A stretch of 64,000 nucleotides of DNA, taken from positions 98,540-162,539 of the forward strand of contig CAJNBV010000004.1 in NCBI GenBank assembly GCA_905221095.1. The letters run 5' to 3'. This stretch comes from a bacterium. Lineage in GTDB: Bacteria; Bacillota; Bacilli; Lactobacillales; Streptococcaceae. Position numbers and translations under genes: made by a program. Below are positions 43,522-54,271 of this stretch, piece by piece. Each line of letters begins with the position of its first letter. The stretch's first letter is position 1. The notes under the pieces are model-generated. The model saw only the letters and a list, made by a program, of their open reading frames with translations, made no database searches and was not told the origin of the DNA.

Positions 43522-46165
43522 AGAACTTTCACCTAAATACAATCCAGCCGAGGTTGAGGCTGGTCGTTACCAAAAATGGCTTGATGCTGATGTTTTCAAG
43601 CCTTCAGGCGATCAAAAGGCTAAGCCTTATTCTATCGTGATTCCACCACCAAACGTAACTGGGAAACTTCACCTTGGTCACGCTTGGGATACAACCTTGC
43701 AGGATATCATCATCCGTCAAAAACGCATGCAAGGTTTTGATACACTTTGGCTTCCAGGGATGGACCACGCGGGGATTGCGACTCAAGCTAAAGTTGAGGA
43801 GCGCTTGCGTGGTGAAGGTATTAGTCGTTACGACCTGGGTCGTGAAAAATTCCTAGATAAAGTATGGGAATGGAAAGACGAATATGCCACTACCATCAAG
43901 GAACAATGGGGCAAGATGGGGCTCTCTGTAGACTACTCTCGTGAGCGTTTCACTCTTGATGAAGGTTTGTCAAAAGCCGTTCGCAAGGTCTTTGTGGATC
44001 TTTACAAGAAAGGCTGGATCTACCGTGGTGAGTTTATCATCAACTGGGACCCAGCTGCACGCACAGCCCTTTCGGATATCGAAGTTATCCACAAGGACGT
44101 CGAAGGTGCCTTCTACCACATGAACTACATGCTGGAAGACGGCTCGCGCGCCCTTGAAGTTGCGACAACTCGTCCTGAGACCATGTTTGGGGACGTTGCG
44201 GTTGCGGTCAATCCAGAAGACCCACGCTACAAGGACTTGATTGGTAAAAATGTCATCCTTCCAATCGCTAATAAATTGATTCCAATCGTTGGGGATGAGC
44301 ACGCAGATCCTGAGTTTGGTACAGGTGTCGTGAAAATCACACCTGCCCACGATCCAAACGACTTCTTGGTTGGTCAACGCCACAACTTGCCACAAGTCAA
44401 CGTCATGAACGATGACGGAACTATGAACGATTTGGCCTTTGAATTTGCAGGTATGGATCGTTTTGAAGCTCGTAAGGCCGTGGTTGCTAAGTTAGAAGAA
44501 ATCGGTGCCCTTGTTAAAATCGAAAAACGTGTCCACAGTGTTGGTCACTCAGAGCGTACAGGTGTTGTGGTTGAACCACGCTTGTCTACGCAATGGTTCG
44601 TTAAGATGGACCAATTGGCCAAGAATGCTATTGCCAACCAAGACACAGACGACAAGGTAGAATTCTACCCACCTCGTTTCAACGATACCTTCCTCCAATG
44701 GATGGAAAATGTCCACGACTGGGTAATCTCTCGTCAGCTCTGGTGGGGCCACCAAATCCCTGCTTGGTACAATGCTGAGGGTGAAATGTATGTTGGGGAA
44801 GAAGCTCCAGAAGGTGACGGATGGACTCAGGACGAAGATGTATTGGATACTTGGTTCAGTTCTGCCCTCTGGCCATTCTCAACCATGGGCTGGCCTGATG
44901 TCGACTCAGAAGACTTCAAACGTTACTTCCCAACATCAACCTTGGTAACAGGTTACGATATCATCTTCTTCTGGGTGTCTCGTATGATTTTCCAATCCTT
45001 GGAATTCACTGGTCGTCAGCCGTTCCAAAACGTCCTTATCCACGGTCTTATACGTGACGAGCAAGGACGCAAGATGTCTAAGTCACTCGGTAACGGGATT
45101 GACCCAATGGATGTTATCGAGAAATACGGTGCCGATGCCCTTCGCTGGTTCCTTTCAAACGGTTCTGCACCAGGGCAAGACGTGCGCTTCTCTTACGAGA
45201 AAATGGATGCTTCATGGAACTTCATTAACAAAATCTGGAACATCTCTCGCTACATCCTCATGAACAATGAAGGTTTGACCCTTGAGCAAGCCACTGCCAA
45301 TGTGGAAAAAGTTGTCAACAAGGAAGCTGGAAATGTCACAGACCGTTGGATTCTCCACAACCTCAATGAAACCATCGGAAAAGCTACTGCCAACTTTGAC
45401 AAGTTTGAATTTGGTGTGGCTGGACACATCCTCTACAACTTCATCTGGGACGAGTTTGCGGACTGGTACGTTGAGTTGACCAAGGAAGTCCTTTATAGCG
45501 ATAATGAAGAAGAGAAAGTCATCACACGTTCTGTTCTCCTTTATACCTTGGACAAGATCCTTCGTCTCCTTCACCCAATCATGCCATTCGTGACAGAGGA
45601 AATCTTTGGACAAATCTCAGAAGGCTCTATCGTGACAGCAGAATACCCAACTGTCAACCTGGCCTTTGAAGACCTTGCGGCTCACACAGGTGTGGAAAGC
45701 CTCAAAGACTTGATCCGTGCTGTTCGTAATGCGCGTGCTGAAGTAAACGTAGCACCAAGCAAGCCTATCACCATCCTTGTTAAGACAAGCGATAGCGACT
45801 TGGAAGCTTTCTTTAACAGCAACGTCAACTACATCAAACGATTTACAAATCCAGAACACTTGGAAATCACATCAAACATCCCTGCACCTGAACTCGCTAT
45901 GTCAAGCGTCATCACAGGAGCAGAAATCTACTTGCCTCTCGCTGACCTCCTCAATGTCGAAGAAGAACTCGCTCGTCTCGACAAAGAACTCGCTAAATGG
46001 CAAAAAGAACTGGACATGGTCGGTAAGAAACTCTCTAACGAACGCTTCGTAGCCAATGCCAAACCAGAAGTCGTCCAAAAAGAACGCGACAAACAAGCCG
46101 ACTACCAAGCCAAATACGATGCGACCGTAGCACGTATTGATGAGATGAAGAAACTCGTTAAATAA
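43514..46165 (+). CDS. valS: Valyl-tRNA synthetase
   Basis: Charges tRNA-Val. The 883-residue class I enzyme has the HIGH motif [12 protein letters not shown] (about residues 48-59), a CP1 editing domain ([15 protein letters not shown]), the KMSKS motif ([13 protein letters not shown]), and a C-terminal coiled coil (from about residue 815) rich in Lys/Glu. It lies at the end of the T-box operon, which explains the valine-responsive leader. A terminator follows. Confidence 0.99.
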   Translation: MSKELSPKYNPAEVEAGRYQKWLDADVFKPSGDQKAKPYSIVIPPPNVTGKLHLGHAWDTTLQDIIIRQKRMQGFDTLWLPGMDHAGIATQAKVEERLRGEGISRYDLGREKFLDKVWEWKDEYATTIKEQWGKMGLSVDYSRERFTLDEGLSKAVRKVFVDLYKKGWIYRGEFIINWDPAARTALSDIEVIHKDVEGAFYHMNYMLEDGSRALEVATTRPETMFGDVAVAVNPEDPRYKDLIGKNVILPIANKLIPIVGDEHADPEFGTGVVKITPAHDPNDFLVGQRHNLPQVNVMNDDGTMNDLAFEFAGMDRFEARKAVVAKLEEIGALVKIEKRVHSVGHSERTGVVVEPRLSTQWFVKMDQLAKNAIANQDTDDKVEFYPPRFNDTFLQWMENVHDWVISRQLWWGHQIPAWYNAEGEMYVGEEAPEGDGWTQDEDVLDTWFSSALWPFSTMGWPDVDSEDFKRYFPTSTLVTGYDIIFFWVSRMIFQSLEFTGRQPFQNVLIHGLIRDEQGRKMSKSLGNGIDPMDVIEKYGADALRWFLSNGSAPGQDVRFSYEKMDASWNFINKIWNISRYILMNNEGLTLEQATANVEKVVNKEAGNVTDRWILHNLNETIGKATANFDKFEFGVAGHILYNFIWDEFADWYVELTKEVLYSDNEEEKVITRSVLLYTLDKILRLLHPIMPFVTEEIFGQISEGSIVTAEYPTVNLAFEDLAAHTGVESLKDLIRAVRNARAEVNVAPSKPITILVKTSDSDLEAFFNSNVNYIKRFTNPEHLEITSNIPAPELAMSSVITGAEIYLPLADLLNVEEELARLDKELAKWQKELDMVGKKLSNERFVANAKPEVVQKERDKQADYQAKYDATVARIDEMKKLVK

Positions 46166-46171
46166 ACACAG

Positions 46172-46196
46172 AAACACGGTGATGAGCCGTGTTTTA
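46172..46196 (+). terminator. Terminator of valS
   Basis: AAACACGG (46172-46179) pairs with CCGTGTTT (46187-46194), 7-base loop, then T and A-rich sequence. Confidence 0.75.
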
Positions 46197-46212
46197 AAGA
46201 ATAGGAAAGATA

Positions 46213-47655
46213 ATGTTAAAAGACGTCACAATAAACAATCTATTTGGTAAAGAGCAAATTAATGTTGATTTCTCTAAGCGATCAGTAATTATTACCGGAG
46301 ACAATGGTAATGGTAAAACTACTATTTTAAATATAATTTATACTGTATTAGTAGGTAATTATCATACACTAATAAAAATGAATTTTGAGAAGATTAATAT
46401 TAGTTTTCAATCTGAATTTAAATTTATGAATGAAATAAATGTTGCACTCAAAAAAAGTGATATCTTAAAACAACTAACAATCAGATATAGGATTAAAAAT
46501 AAAATTTTAAAAATTGAGATTTCTTCAAATATATACAATAACATAATTGTAAATAGCATTGAATTCAATAATAAAATACTATACCAAGAAGATAAAAACG
46601 ATAATTTACTTTATTTTTACGATGATAAAAGCACGATCATAGAGTTATTAGAAGCAATTAATGAAAATGAATTTAAGTCTAATATTATAAAAATAAATGA
46701 ATCTTTACTATACTTCCCAACATATAGACGGATAGATTTGGATATTGAATCATATTTTTCAAATTTGTATGATGCTTCAATGATGAGTTATCTCAAGAGG
46801 GATGGACTTCGTAAGTTCACATCATTTGGAACTTTAGATAGGAGGGTAATTGGTATATCTAATACAGATATTGAAGATATACTTAGAGAATACTCAAGAA
46901 CATTAAATGAAATTTCATCAAATAATCTTGATATTCTTTTAAGAGATTTTGCTAAGAATAGCATATTAGGTATGAACGAGGATGCTCTTAAAATTCAATT
47001 ATCTGAACTATCGATGCAAACAAAAATTTTGGAACAGTTGACAAGTATTAATGATAGTTTAAGTTTAGAAATTTCTAATGAACAGCTAGTAGAAATATCA
47101 GAACAATTTGAAGAAAAATTAAAATTCATTAATAAAATCAAGAAAAATAAACCTAAAGACCATGATGAACTGAATAAAGTTATAGAACTTTTTATGTCAC
47201 TACCTATGATGCAAGTTTTTCAAAAATTACAAGAATCTTACCAGTCATTCAATGATAAAATGGCTTTAGAGTTAGACAATTATAAATATATTCAAGAAAA
47301 TCTATTGGATTTTTCAGGGAATAAATTAAAGTTGAAACGAACAAAATTAAATGAATTCTACTTTTTTAAAGAAGGATCAGGTATTGATAAGTTTAATGAT
47401 TTTTCTACCGGTGAAAAACAATTAATAACTTTTCTAGTATACTCAGCTATTGAACTTCCTAAAGATACTCCCTCATTGATTATAATTGATGAACCCGAGT
47501 TGTCACTTCATGTTAAATGGCAAAATAAACTCTTAAAAAATCTTTTAAAGAAAGATAATATTAAGATTTTATCAGCGACTCACTCTCCGTATATACTTAA
47601 TAAACTAGAAGTAGATTCTATGATTGTTAGAAAGCAGGAAGCAAATGAGCGTTAA
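46213..47655 (+). CDS. ariA: AriA-like AAA/ABC ATPase, sensor of a PARIS-type defence system
   Basis: A 480-residue SMC/ABC-like ATPase: Walker A GDNGNGKTT (residues 29-37), a long helical middle, signature FSTGEKQLI (about 397-405), Walker B LIIIDEPELSLH (about 422-433) and SATHSPYI. This is the AAA_15/AAA_21 layout of AriA. In PARIS the ATPase recognises phage anti-restriction proteins and releases AriB. The sequence is markedly AT-rich, with codons such as ATA and AAT used far more than in neighbours, indicating transfer. AGGAAAGA precedes ATG 46213. Other AAA+DUF4435 pairs exist, so PARIS is likely but not proven. Confidence 0.8.
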   Translation: MLKDVTINNLFGKEQINVDFSKRSVIITGDNGNGKTTILNIIYTVLVGNYHTLIKMNFEKINISFQSEFKFMNEINVALKKSDILKQLTIRYRIKNKILKIEISSNIYNNIIVNSIEFNNKILYQEDKNDNLLYFYDDKSTIIELLEAINENEFKSNIIKINESLLYFPTYRRIDLDIESYFSNLYDASMMSYLKRDGLRKFTSFGTLDRRVIGISNTDIEDILREYSRTLNEISSNNLDILLRDFAKNSILGMNEDALKIQLSELSMQTKILEQLTSINDSLSLEISNEQLVEISEQFEEKLKFINKIKKNKPKDHDELNKVIELFMSLPMMQVFQKLQESYQSFNDKMALELDNYKYIQENLLDFSGNKLKLKRTKLNEFYFFKEGSGIDKFNDFSTGEKQLITFLVYSAIELPKDTPSLIIIDEPELSLHVKWQNKLLKNLLKKDNIKILSATHSPYILNKLEVDSMIVRKQEANER

Positions 47656-48601
47656 TACAATCAAAGTTGGTAGTGCGATCCCTGAATTTATAGAAATTGA
47701 TGATATTGCAGAAGAAATTTTTGATCTCCCAAAGCCAGATAAAATTTTAATTGTTGAGGGAGAGACAGATGTAATCGTACTTGAAAATTATCTAGATTTG
47801 AAGAAAATTTCTATAAATTTCTTGATTCGTACAGCAAGTATGGTAGATGATGAGCATCGTTCTGGAAAAGATGTTGCTTTGGAATATTACGATAAACATA
47901 AAGATGATCGAGAAATTGTATTACTTTTAGATAGGGATTATGATTTTATATGCTCAACAGAGAGAAATGATGAAAGAATAATCTATTACGATTACTACTC
48001 TCTTGAAAATTATTTTTTTGAAGAAGTGGTTATGAAATATTCATTAATGTCAAATGGAGTTCCAAAGTCACAAAGGGATAAAATCCTTGATTTTATGAAT
48101 AGTGATAAACAAGAAATATTAAATCCTTTGATAGAATGTTCGAAATTACGTATTTTCAGAAAATATCATAAAGATAAAAAAACATCATTTCAGCTAAACG
48201 ATGAAAAAATAGTAGAATTTGCAGATTTTATAAAAAACATAGATATAAAAGGGTGCATTCATGGTCAAAACCCTAATCTGACTGGTTCTAGTTTTGAAGA
48301 TAGATTACAAATATATATAAATAAATCTCTAGATGATATTGAACCTGAACTATATCAACAAATTCAAAATTTTCTTACTCGTATTGAAATTCCATATCCT
48401 AATACACTAATAGAGTACTTTAAAAACTTTTTTAACGGTAAAGATTCTTTAAAATTTATTGTAGAGTTACTATTGAATGAGAACTTGCTTAGTTCGCGTA
48501 TTGGTCGTATATCGTCCAAAGAAACTTTAGGGAGCTATATTTTTAACTCAGATTTATACCAAGCTAAAATTCAAACCGTTATAAATCGTTTTTCAACATA
48601 G
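47645..48601 (+). CDS. ariB: AriB-like DUF4435 (TOPRIM) nuclease, effector of a PARIS-type system
   Basis: A 318-residue DUF4435 protein. TOPRIM motifs are visible: the Glu motif LIVEGETDV (E38/E40) and the DxD motif LLLDRDYD (D96, D98, D100). In PARIS, AriB cleaves host tRNA when freed from AriA, shutting down translation. ATG 47645, after AGGAAG, lies 11 bp inside ariA, so the toxic effector and its sensor are coupled. It is AT-rich like ariA. The effector role is inferred from the family. Confidence 0.8.
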   Translation: MSVNTIKVGSAIPEFIEIDDIAEEIFDLPKPDKILIVEGETDVIVLENYLDLKKISINFLIRTASMVDDEHRSGKDVALEYYDKHKDDREIVLLLDRDYDFICSTERNDERIIYYDYYSLENYFFEEVVMKYSLMSNGVPKSQRDKILDFMNSDKQEILNPLIECSKLRIFRKYHKDKKTSFQLNDEKIVEFADFIKNIDIKGCIHGQNPNLTGSSFEDRLQIYINKSLDDIEPELYQQIQNFLTRIEIPYPNTLIEYFKNFFNGKDSLKFIVELLLNENLLSSRIGRISSKETLGSYIFNSDLYQAKIQTVINRFST

Positions 48602-48649
48602 TTTTAATTGTAACTATAAAATGATAATGTATAGAAAGCAGGTTACTAC

Positions 48650-49870
48650 ATGACAAATTCTGTAAGTTCGAACCAATCTGAGAAGTACAACATTGCAGCC
48701 TTCTTCTCAGGTGTTGGGGGGATTGAGTTGGGATTTGAACAGACCAACGAGTTCAGAGTGGTGTATGCCAATGAGTTTGATAAGTATGCGCGTCAGACTT
48801 ATCAGTTAAACCATCCAGATACCTATTTGGATGGTCGTGATATTCACGATGTTCAGCCAGAGGACATTCCAGCTGAGCGCGTGGATGTGATTATGGGAGG
48901 TTTTCCTTGTCAGGCCTTTAGCATTGCGGGTTATCGCAAGGGATTTGATGATGATCGTGGCGATCTTTTCTTCGAATTGCTTCGCATGATTGAGGGATGC
49001 AAACCTCGCGCTATTTTCATCGAAAACGTTAAGAACATGGTTGGTCATGACCATGGCAATACCTTCAAGGTTATTCGTGAAGCCTTGACCGAGAACAACT
49101 ACTTTATCAAGTGGAAGGTTCTCAATGGGAAAGACTATGGAAATATCCCACAAAATCGAGAGCGGATTTATATCGTTGGTTTTGATACTAAGGAAGCTTA
49201 TGATTTGTTTGAATTTCCAGAGGAAATTAAGCTGACTACGAGTCTTCAGGATGTGATTAACTTTGGTGATAAGCTAGACGAGGTCTACTACTACCGTGAA
49301 GGCAAGCAAAACTTCTATGACCAGTTGAAGTTTGAAGTGACCAGTCAAGACACGGTATACCAGTGGCGCCGCCAATATGTCCGTGAAAATAAAAATGGCG
49401 TTGTTCCTACCCTCACGGCAAATATGGGAACAGGTGGACATAACGTTCCATTAATTTTGACAGACAGTGGTGAGATTCGTAAGCTAACACCGAAAGAAAC
49501 TTTTAATGTTCAAGGTTATCCTAAATCTTTTAAAATCCCTGAAGAGGTTTCCAATGGTCAGCTATATAAGCAGGCTGGAAACAGTGTGGTTGTTCCTGTG
49601 ATTAAACGCATCGCAGGAAATGTTGCCAAGGCTTTGAACGAAAGCCAAGGAAAATCTCAGCTTGATCGTTCAGGAAAATTCGCCATTATCTACACTAAGA
49701 TGAATGGTCAATTTGAGGGCCAGTCCTATGTCAAGGACTTTGTAGATAGCTATGACCAGGCTCTTGAAAAAATCAAGTCTTATGATGATGGTTTAGCCGT
49801 TCTGTCCGGTGAAGATTATTTAAAATTGGTAAAAAAACGAGGAAATCTCGAATTTTACAGTATTAATTAA
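48650..49870 (+). CDS. DNA (cytosine-5) methyltransferase
   Basis: A 406-residue type II methyltransferase. Motif I FFSGVGGIELGFE (about 18-30), motif IV GGFPCQAF (catalytic Cys 87), motif VI ENVKN (about 125), motif VIII QNRERIY (about 168), a target-recognition region with PTLTANMGTGGHN, and motif X near LYKQAGNSVVVPV. About 70 extra C-terminal residues (from about 335) are outside the common core. It is paired with the endonuclease gene downstream. Composition is closer to the core genome than ariAB. Recognition sequence not deducible. Confidence 0.92.
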   Translation: MTNSVSSNQSEKYNIAAFFSGVGGIELGFEQTNEFRVVYANEFDKYARQTYQLNHPDTYLDGRDIHDVQPEDIPAERVDVIMGGFPCQAFSIAGYRKGFDDDRGDLFFELLRMIEGCKPRAIFIENVKNMVGHDHGNTFKVIREALTENNYFIKWKVLNGKDYGNIPQNRERIYIVGFDTKEAYDLFEFPEEIKLTTSLQDVINFGDKLDEVYYYREGKQNFYDQLKFEVTSQDTVYQWRRQYVRENKNGVVPTLTANMGTGGHNVPLILTDSGEIRKLTPKETFNVQGYPKSFKIPEEVSNGQLYKQAGNSVVVPVIKRIAGNVAKALNESQGKSQLDRSGKFAIIYTKMNGQFEGQSYVKDFVDSYDQALEKIKSYDDGLAVLSGEDYLKLVKKRGNLEFYSIN

Positions 49871-49880
49871 CGAATATATA

Positions 49881-49910
49881 AGAGGGTTAGTGAAAAACTA
49901 ATCTTCTTTT
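49881..49910 (+). terminator. Hairpin between methyltransferase and endonuclease genes
   Basis: An 11-bp stem with G-U pairs (49881-49891 with 49897-49907), followed by T. Immediately after is an extended -10 TGaTATACT (hexamer 49913-49918) that may start endonuclease transcription separately, useful for expressing the methylase first. Confidence 0.6.
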
Positions 49911-49940
49911 GATATACTGAGAATAGAAAAGAGGGTGCTT

Positions 49941-51518
49941 ATGTGGGAACATTTAAAGTCTGAACAAAAAGAAAAATACAAAACCTTAATTACCAACTTC
50001 GCTAGTTTGAGCCAAGCTTTCTCTCAAAAGGCAGAATCTGAAGACGAGGGACAAACAGAGAATTATGTGGCTCCGATTGTTAATTCTAAATTTCAGGAAA
50101 CTGTTTTCCAGAAGGCTTTTAATGCCGTTGGAGAAGATATTGCCAATACCTCTTATGATGCTTCTGTAGTAGTGGATGAAAATCATAAATACCTAGTGGG
50201 TATCAAATCTTTTGGAATTAATTCGGGAGATCAAAAAATCGCTCAGTTTAAAAAAGATTCTCAATCTTGGACGGAATTGTTGGGTGATATTAAATTCCAT
50301 GCAGATATTTCAGCAGATAAAGAAACAGCAGACAAGAAAAACTATCAACGCTATGAAGAGTTGGCACGAAAGATTGCGACCTTAAGGAATCAGAGAATCG
50401 AATCTTCTAAGGCACAAATAAAGGGTTTTAACTCAGATTCGGTCAATGTTGAAGCTGTTTATCACGTTCTGATGCCGACACCAAAGGGAGAAAATCCTAA
50501 GATTTTTGTTGGTGAAACATCTTATTTACCAGTCGATATTGATAATCTGGTCATTGAAGGTTCTACCACCAAAAACAATCCAACTAACTTTCGTTTTACA
50601 GATGGGCATCATCACTACAAGTACACGGCAGCTGACAGTCAGCTCCACATGACTTTTAATAATAAAGACATTGTGGTAGATACTTGGGATGTCCATTATA
50701 TTGAAGATCCTTTTTCTCTCTTTGAAAATCTTCATTTACTGACAGCTGAAAAGGAACAATCCGATATCTTAGAAACAGTGTCTTGGGTTATCACGGACAA
50801 ACATGGAAATGTAGAAGAAAACTCTGGTTTCAATGCCTTTAACGGTGGTTCAAAATTAGCCAAAAAAGACCGTCTACCACGGATTTTAAAGATTCAGGAT
50901 AAATTCAAGGACATTTTGGCTCCAGAAGAACTAGCTTTTGTGACTTTCTCTCTGGAAGAAATCCTCTTGAAGAAATGGACCAGCAAGGAAGAAAAAGCTC
51001 AAATGAAAGCTATTCGTGAAGACTTGATTCACTTTGTCAACGAGACTGGCAATGAAAAACTCATTAAAGAAATCGAACAACTTGTTTATCGTCCAGTTAG
51101 TGAAGTATACATTCCCCTGCCTGACTCCAAGAACTTCCATGATGAAAGACCAGATTTTTTTGGTCCAGGATTTGGGACTTTTGAACATGGTACTAAAAAA
51201 CTAGCTCTATCCAAAGAAGAAAGAACCTTTAAGCTACGCTTCTTACCTTCTGGAGATGTCATCAATGCCTATATCAACCAAGAAGCTGGCAAGGCGATTC
51301 AATCCACTGATAAGCAAGAAATTCTTGGAAATTGGATCTTGCGTGGTGTTTTCCAGTTGAAAGAACGAGAAGTCTTGACAGGCCAACGACTCAATGAACT
51401 GGAAATCAACGGTATTCGTTTAACCAAGTTTAAAAATGGGGAAATCGGGATTGAATTCATCTGGATTGATATTGAAAATCCACCTAGTGACACCATCGGC
51501 TGGGTAGCAAAGCAATAA
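49941..51518 (+). CDS. Putative type II restriction endonuclease
   Basis: A 525-residue protein next to the cytosine methyltransferase. I do not recognise the enzyme family by name. A PD-(D/E)XK-like site is suggested by TSYDAS (D73) and YLVGIKSFGI (K89) with a hydrophobic strand between them, the pattern D-x14-xIK. The remainder, with GHHHYKYTAADSQLHM and a long C-terminal half, may be the DNA-binding part. ATG 49941 has GAGGG just upstream; the GTG two codons earlier does not. Restriction activity is inferred from pairing and this weak motif. Confidence 0.7.
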   Translation: MWEHLKSEQKEKYKTLITNFASLSQAFSQKAESEDEGQTENYVAPIVNSKFQETVFQKAFNAVGEDIANTSYDASVVVDENHKYLVGIKSFGINSGDQKIAQFKKDSQSWTELLGDIKFHADISADKETADKKNYQRYEELARKIATLRNQRIESSKAQIKGFNSDSVNVEAVYHVLMPTPKGENPKIFVGETSYLPVDIDNLVIEGSTTKNNPTNFRFTDGHHHYKYTAADSQLHMTFNNKDIVVDTWDVHYIEDPFSLFENLHLLTAEKEQSDILETVSWVITDKHGNVEENSGFNAFNGGSKLAKKDRLPRILKIQDKFKDILAPEELAFVTFSLEEILLKKWTSKEEKAQMKAIREDLIHFVNETGNEKLIKEIEQLVYRPVSEVYIPLPDSKNFHDERPDFFGPGFGTFEHGTKKLALSKEERTFKLRFLPSGDVINAYINQEAGKAIQSTDKQEILGNWILRGVFQLKEREVLTGQRLNELEINGIRLTKFKNGEIGIEFIWIDIENPPSDTIGWVAKQ

Positions 51519-51534
51519 AAATCCGTTTTAGACT

Positions 51535-51568
51535 AATTTCCACTTCGTCAAGTCAAGTGGAAATTACT
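51535..51568 (+). terminator. Terminator after the restriction gene
   Basis: A perfect 11-bp stem, AATTTCCACTT (51535-51545) with AAGTGGAAATT (51555-51565). Confidence 0.75.
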
Positions 51569-51619
51569 TTGAGAAGTTAGTAAGCTTAGAAGATTTGTAT
51601 TAGTTCTCCCCCTTAACCT

Positions 51620-51648
51620 TTGACTATTCCACAAAATTATCGTAAAAT
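51620..51648 (+). promoter_or_regulatory. Promoter of rpoE
   Basis: TTGACT (51620-51625), 17-bp spacer, TAAAAT (51643-51648). Confidence 0.7.
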
Positions 51649-51720
51649 AAAGAGTAAATGATAAAATGAGGTCAGAGTCTGTTCGCTCTGGCGATAGTAG
51701 TATAAATGAGGAGAAACGCT

Positions 51721-52308
51721 TTGGAATTAGAAGTATTTGCTGGGCAAGAAAAAAGTGAACTATCTATGATTGAGGTAGCGCGTGCTATCTTGGAACTTCG
51801 TGGTCGCGATCATGAGATGCATTTTAGTGATCTTGTAAACGAAATTCAAAACTACCTTGGAACATCAAACAGCGATATCCGCGAAGCTTTGCCTTTGTTC
51901 TACACAGAGTTGAACTTTGACGGTAGCTTCATCTCACTTGGAGACAATAAATGGGGTCTTCGTTCATGGTATGGTGTGGACGAAATCGACGAAGAAATCA
52001 TCGCTCTTGAAGAAAATGACGACGATGAAGTGGCACCAAAAGCTAAGAAAAAACGTGTCAATGCCTTCATGGATGGCGATTCAGATGCTATTGACTACAA
52101 TGCGGATGATCCAGAAGATGAAGATGCATACGAAGCAGATCCAGCTCTTTCATATGATGATGAAAATCCAGATGATGAGAAAAATGAAGTGGAAGCTTAC
52201 GATGCAGAAATCAACGAAATCGCCCCTGATGACTTGGGTGAAGACGTGGATCTCAACGAAGAAGACGATGAGTTTTCAGACGATGATTCTGAAAACATCG
52301 AGGAATAA
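51721..52308 (+). CDS. rpoE: RNA polymerase delta subunit
   Basis: The Gram-positive-specific delta subunit, which speeds polymerase recycling and lowers non-specific initiation. It has 195 residues: a folded N-terminal HARE-like domain ([33 protein letters not shown]) and a C-terminal half made almost entirely of Asp and Glu. The start is taken as TTG 51721, 6 bp after GAGGAG; the upstream ATG 51706 would precede that site. It is a different protein from sigma factor RpoE of Gram-negatives. Confidence 0.95.
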   Translation: MELEVFAGQEKSELSMIEVARAILELRGRDHEMHFSDLVNEIQNYLGTSNSDIREALPLFYTELNFDGSFISLGDNKWGLRSWYGVDEIDEEIIALEENDDDEVAPKAKKKRVNAFMDGDSDAIDYNADDPEDEDAYEADPALSYDDENPDDEKNEVEAYDAEINEIAPDDLGEDVDLNEEDDEFSDDDSENIEE

Positions 52309-52318
52309 AAGTTAGCTA

Positions 52319-52412
52319 TTGACAATTGTCCTATTTTTAGGTATCATATTGTTCGGGCACCTCTTTTAGAGGTCGGGGCTCCCTAGTTCTTAGGGAGCTA
52401 TTTTTGTTTTTT
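52319..52412 (+). promoter_or_regulatory. pyrG promoter and CTP-responsive attenuator
   Basis: TTGACA (52319-52324), 17-bp spacer, TATCAT (52342-52347). Transcription should begin at GGGC (52355-52358), the start used by pyrG of B. subtilis, where low CTP causes stuttering that adds G residues. The terminator is a perfect 8-bp stem, GCTCCCTA (52378-52385) with TAGGGAGC (52391-52398), then a T tract. The C/U-rich left arm could pair with extra 5' G residues. Confidence 0.8.
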
Positions 52413-52532
52413 CAAGAAGTTATCTTCTTGTATTTTAGTTGTGAATCTGGTTCGGTAATCCCAGATTATTCTTATTAGTAGGGTCTTGTTTTCTATGTCC
52501 CCTCGTAGTTAGCAAGACCTTGAGCATTTTAG

Positions 52533-54152
<1,620 letters not shown>

Positions 54153-54159
54153 CTAAATC

Positions 54160-54191
54160 AAAACCTTTGAGAAGAATCTCAGAGGTTTTTT
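54160..54191 (+). terminator. Terminator of pyrG
   Basis: AAAACCTTTGAGA pairs with TCTCAGAGGTTTT (one G-U), loop AGAA, followed by T. Confidence 0.88.
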
Positions 54192-54213
54192 GATTGCATA
54201 TTTAGGATAATAT

Positions 54214-54241
54214 TTGCAAATTAAAAACATAGTGATATAAT
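54214..54241 (+). promoter_or_regulatory. Promoter of the choline-binding protein gene
   Basis: TTGCAA (54214-54219), 16-bp spacer, extended -10 TGaTATAAT (hexamer 54236-54241). Confidence 0.75.
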
Positions 54242-54271
54242 TAACATAACAAAAGTTAAGGAGGATTTACA

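Noticed and set aside
43604..46177. Several 60-140 codon open frames on the strand opposite valS
   Set aside because: All lack ribosome sites and follow the codon bias of valS.
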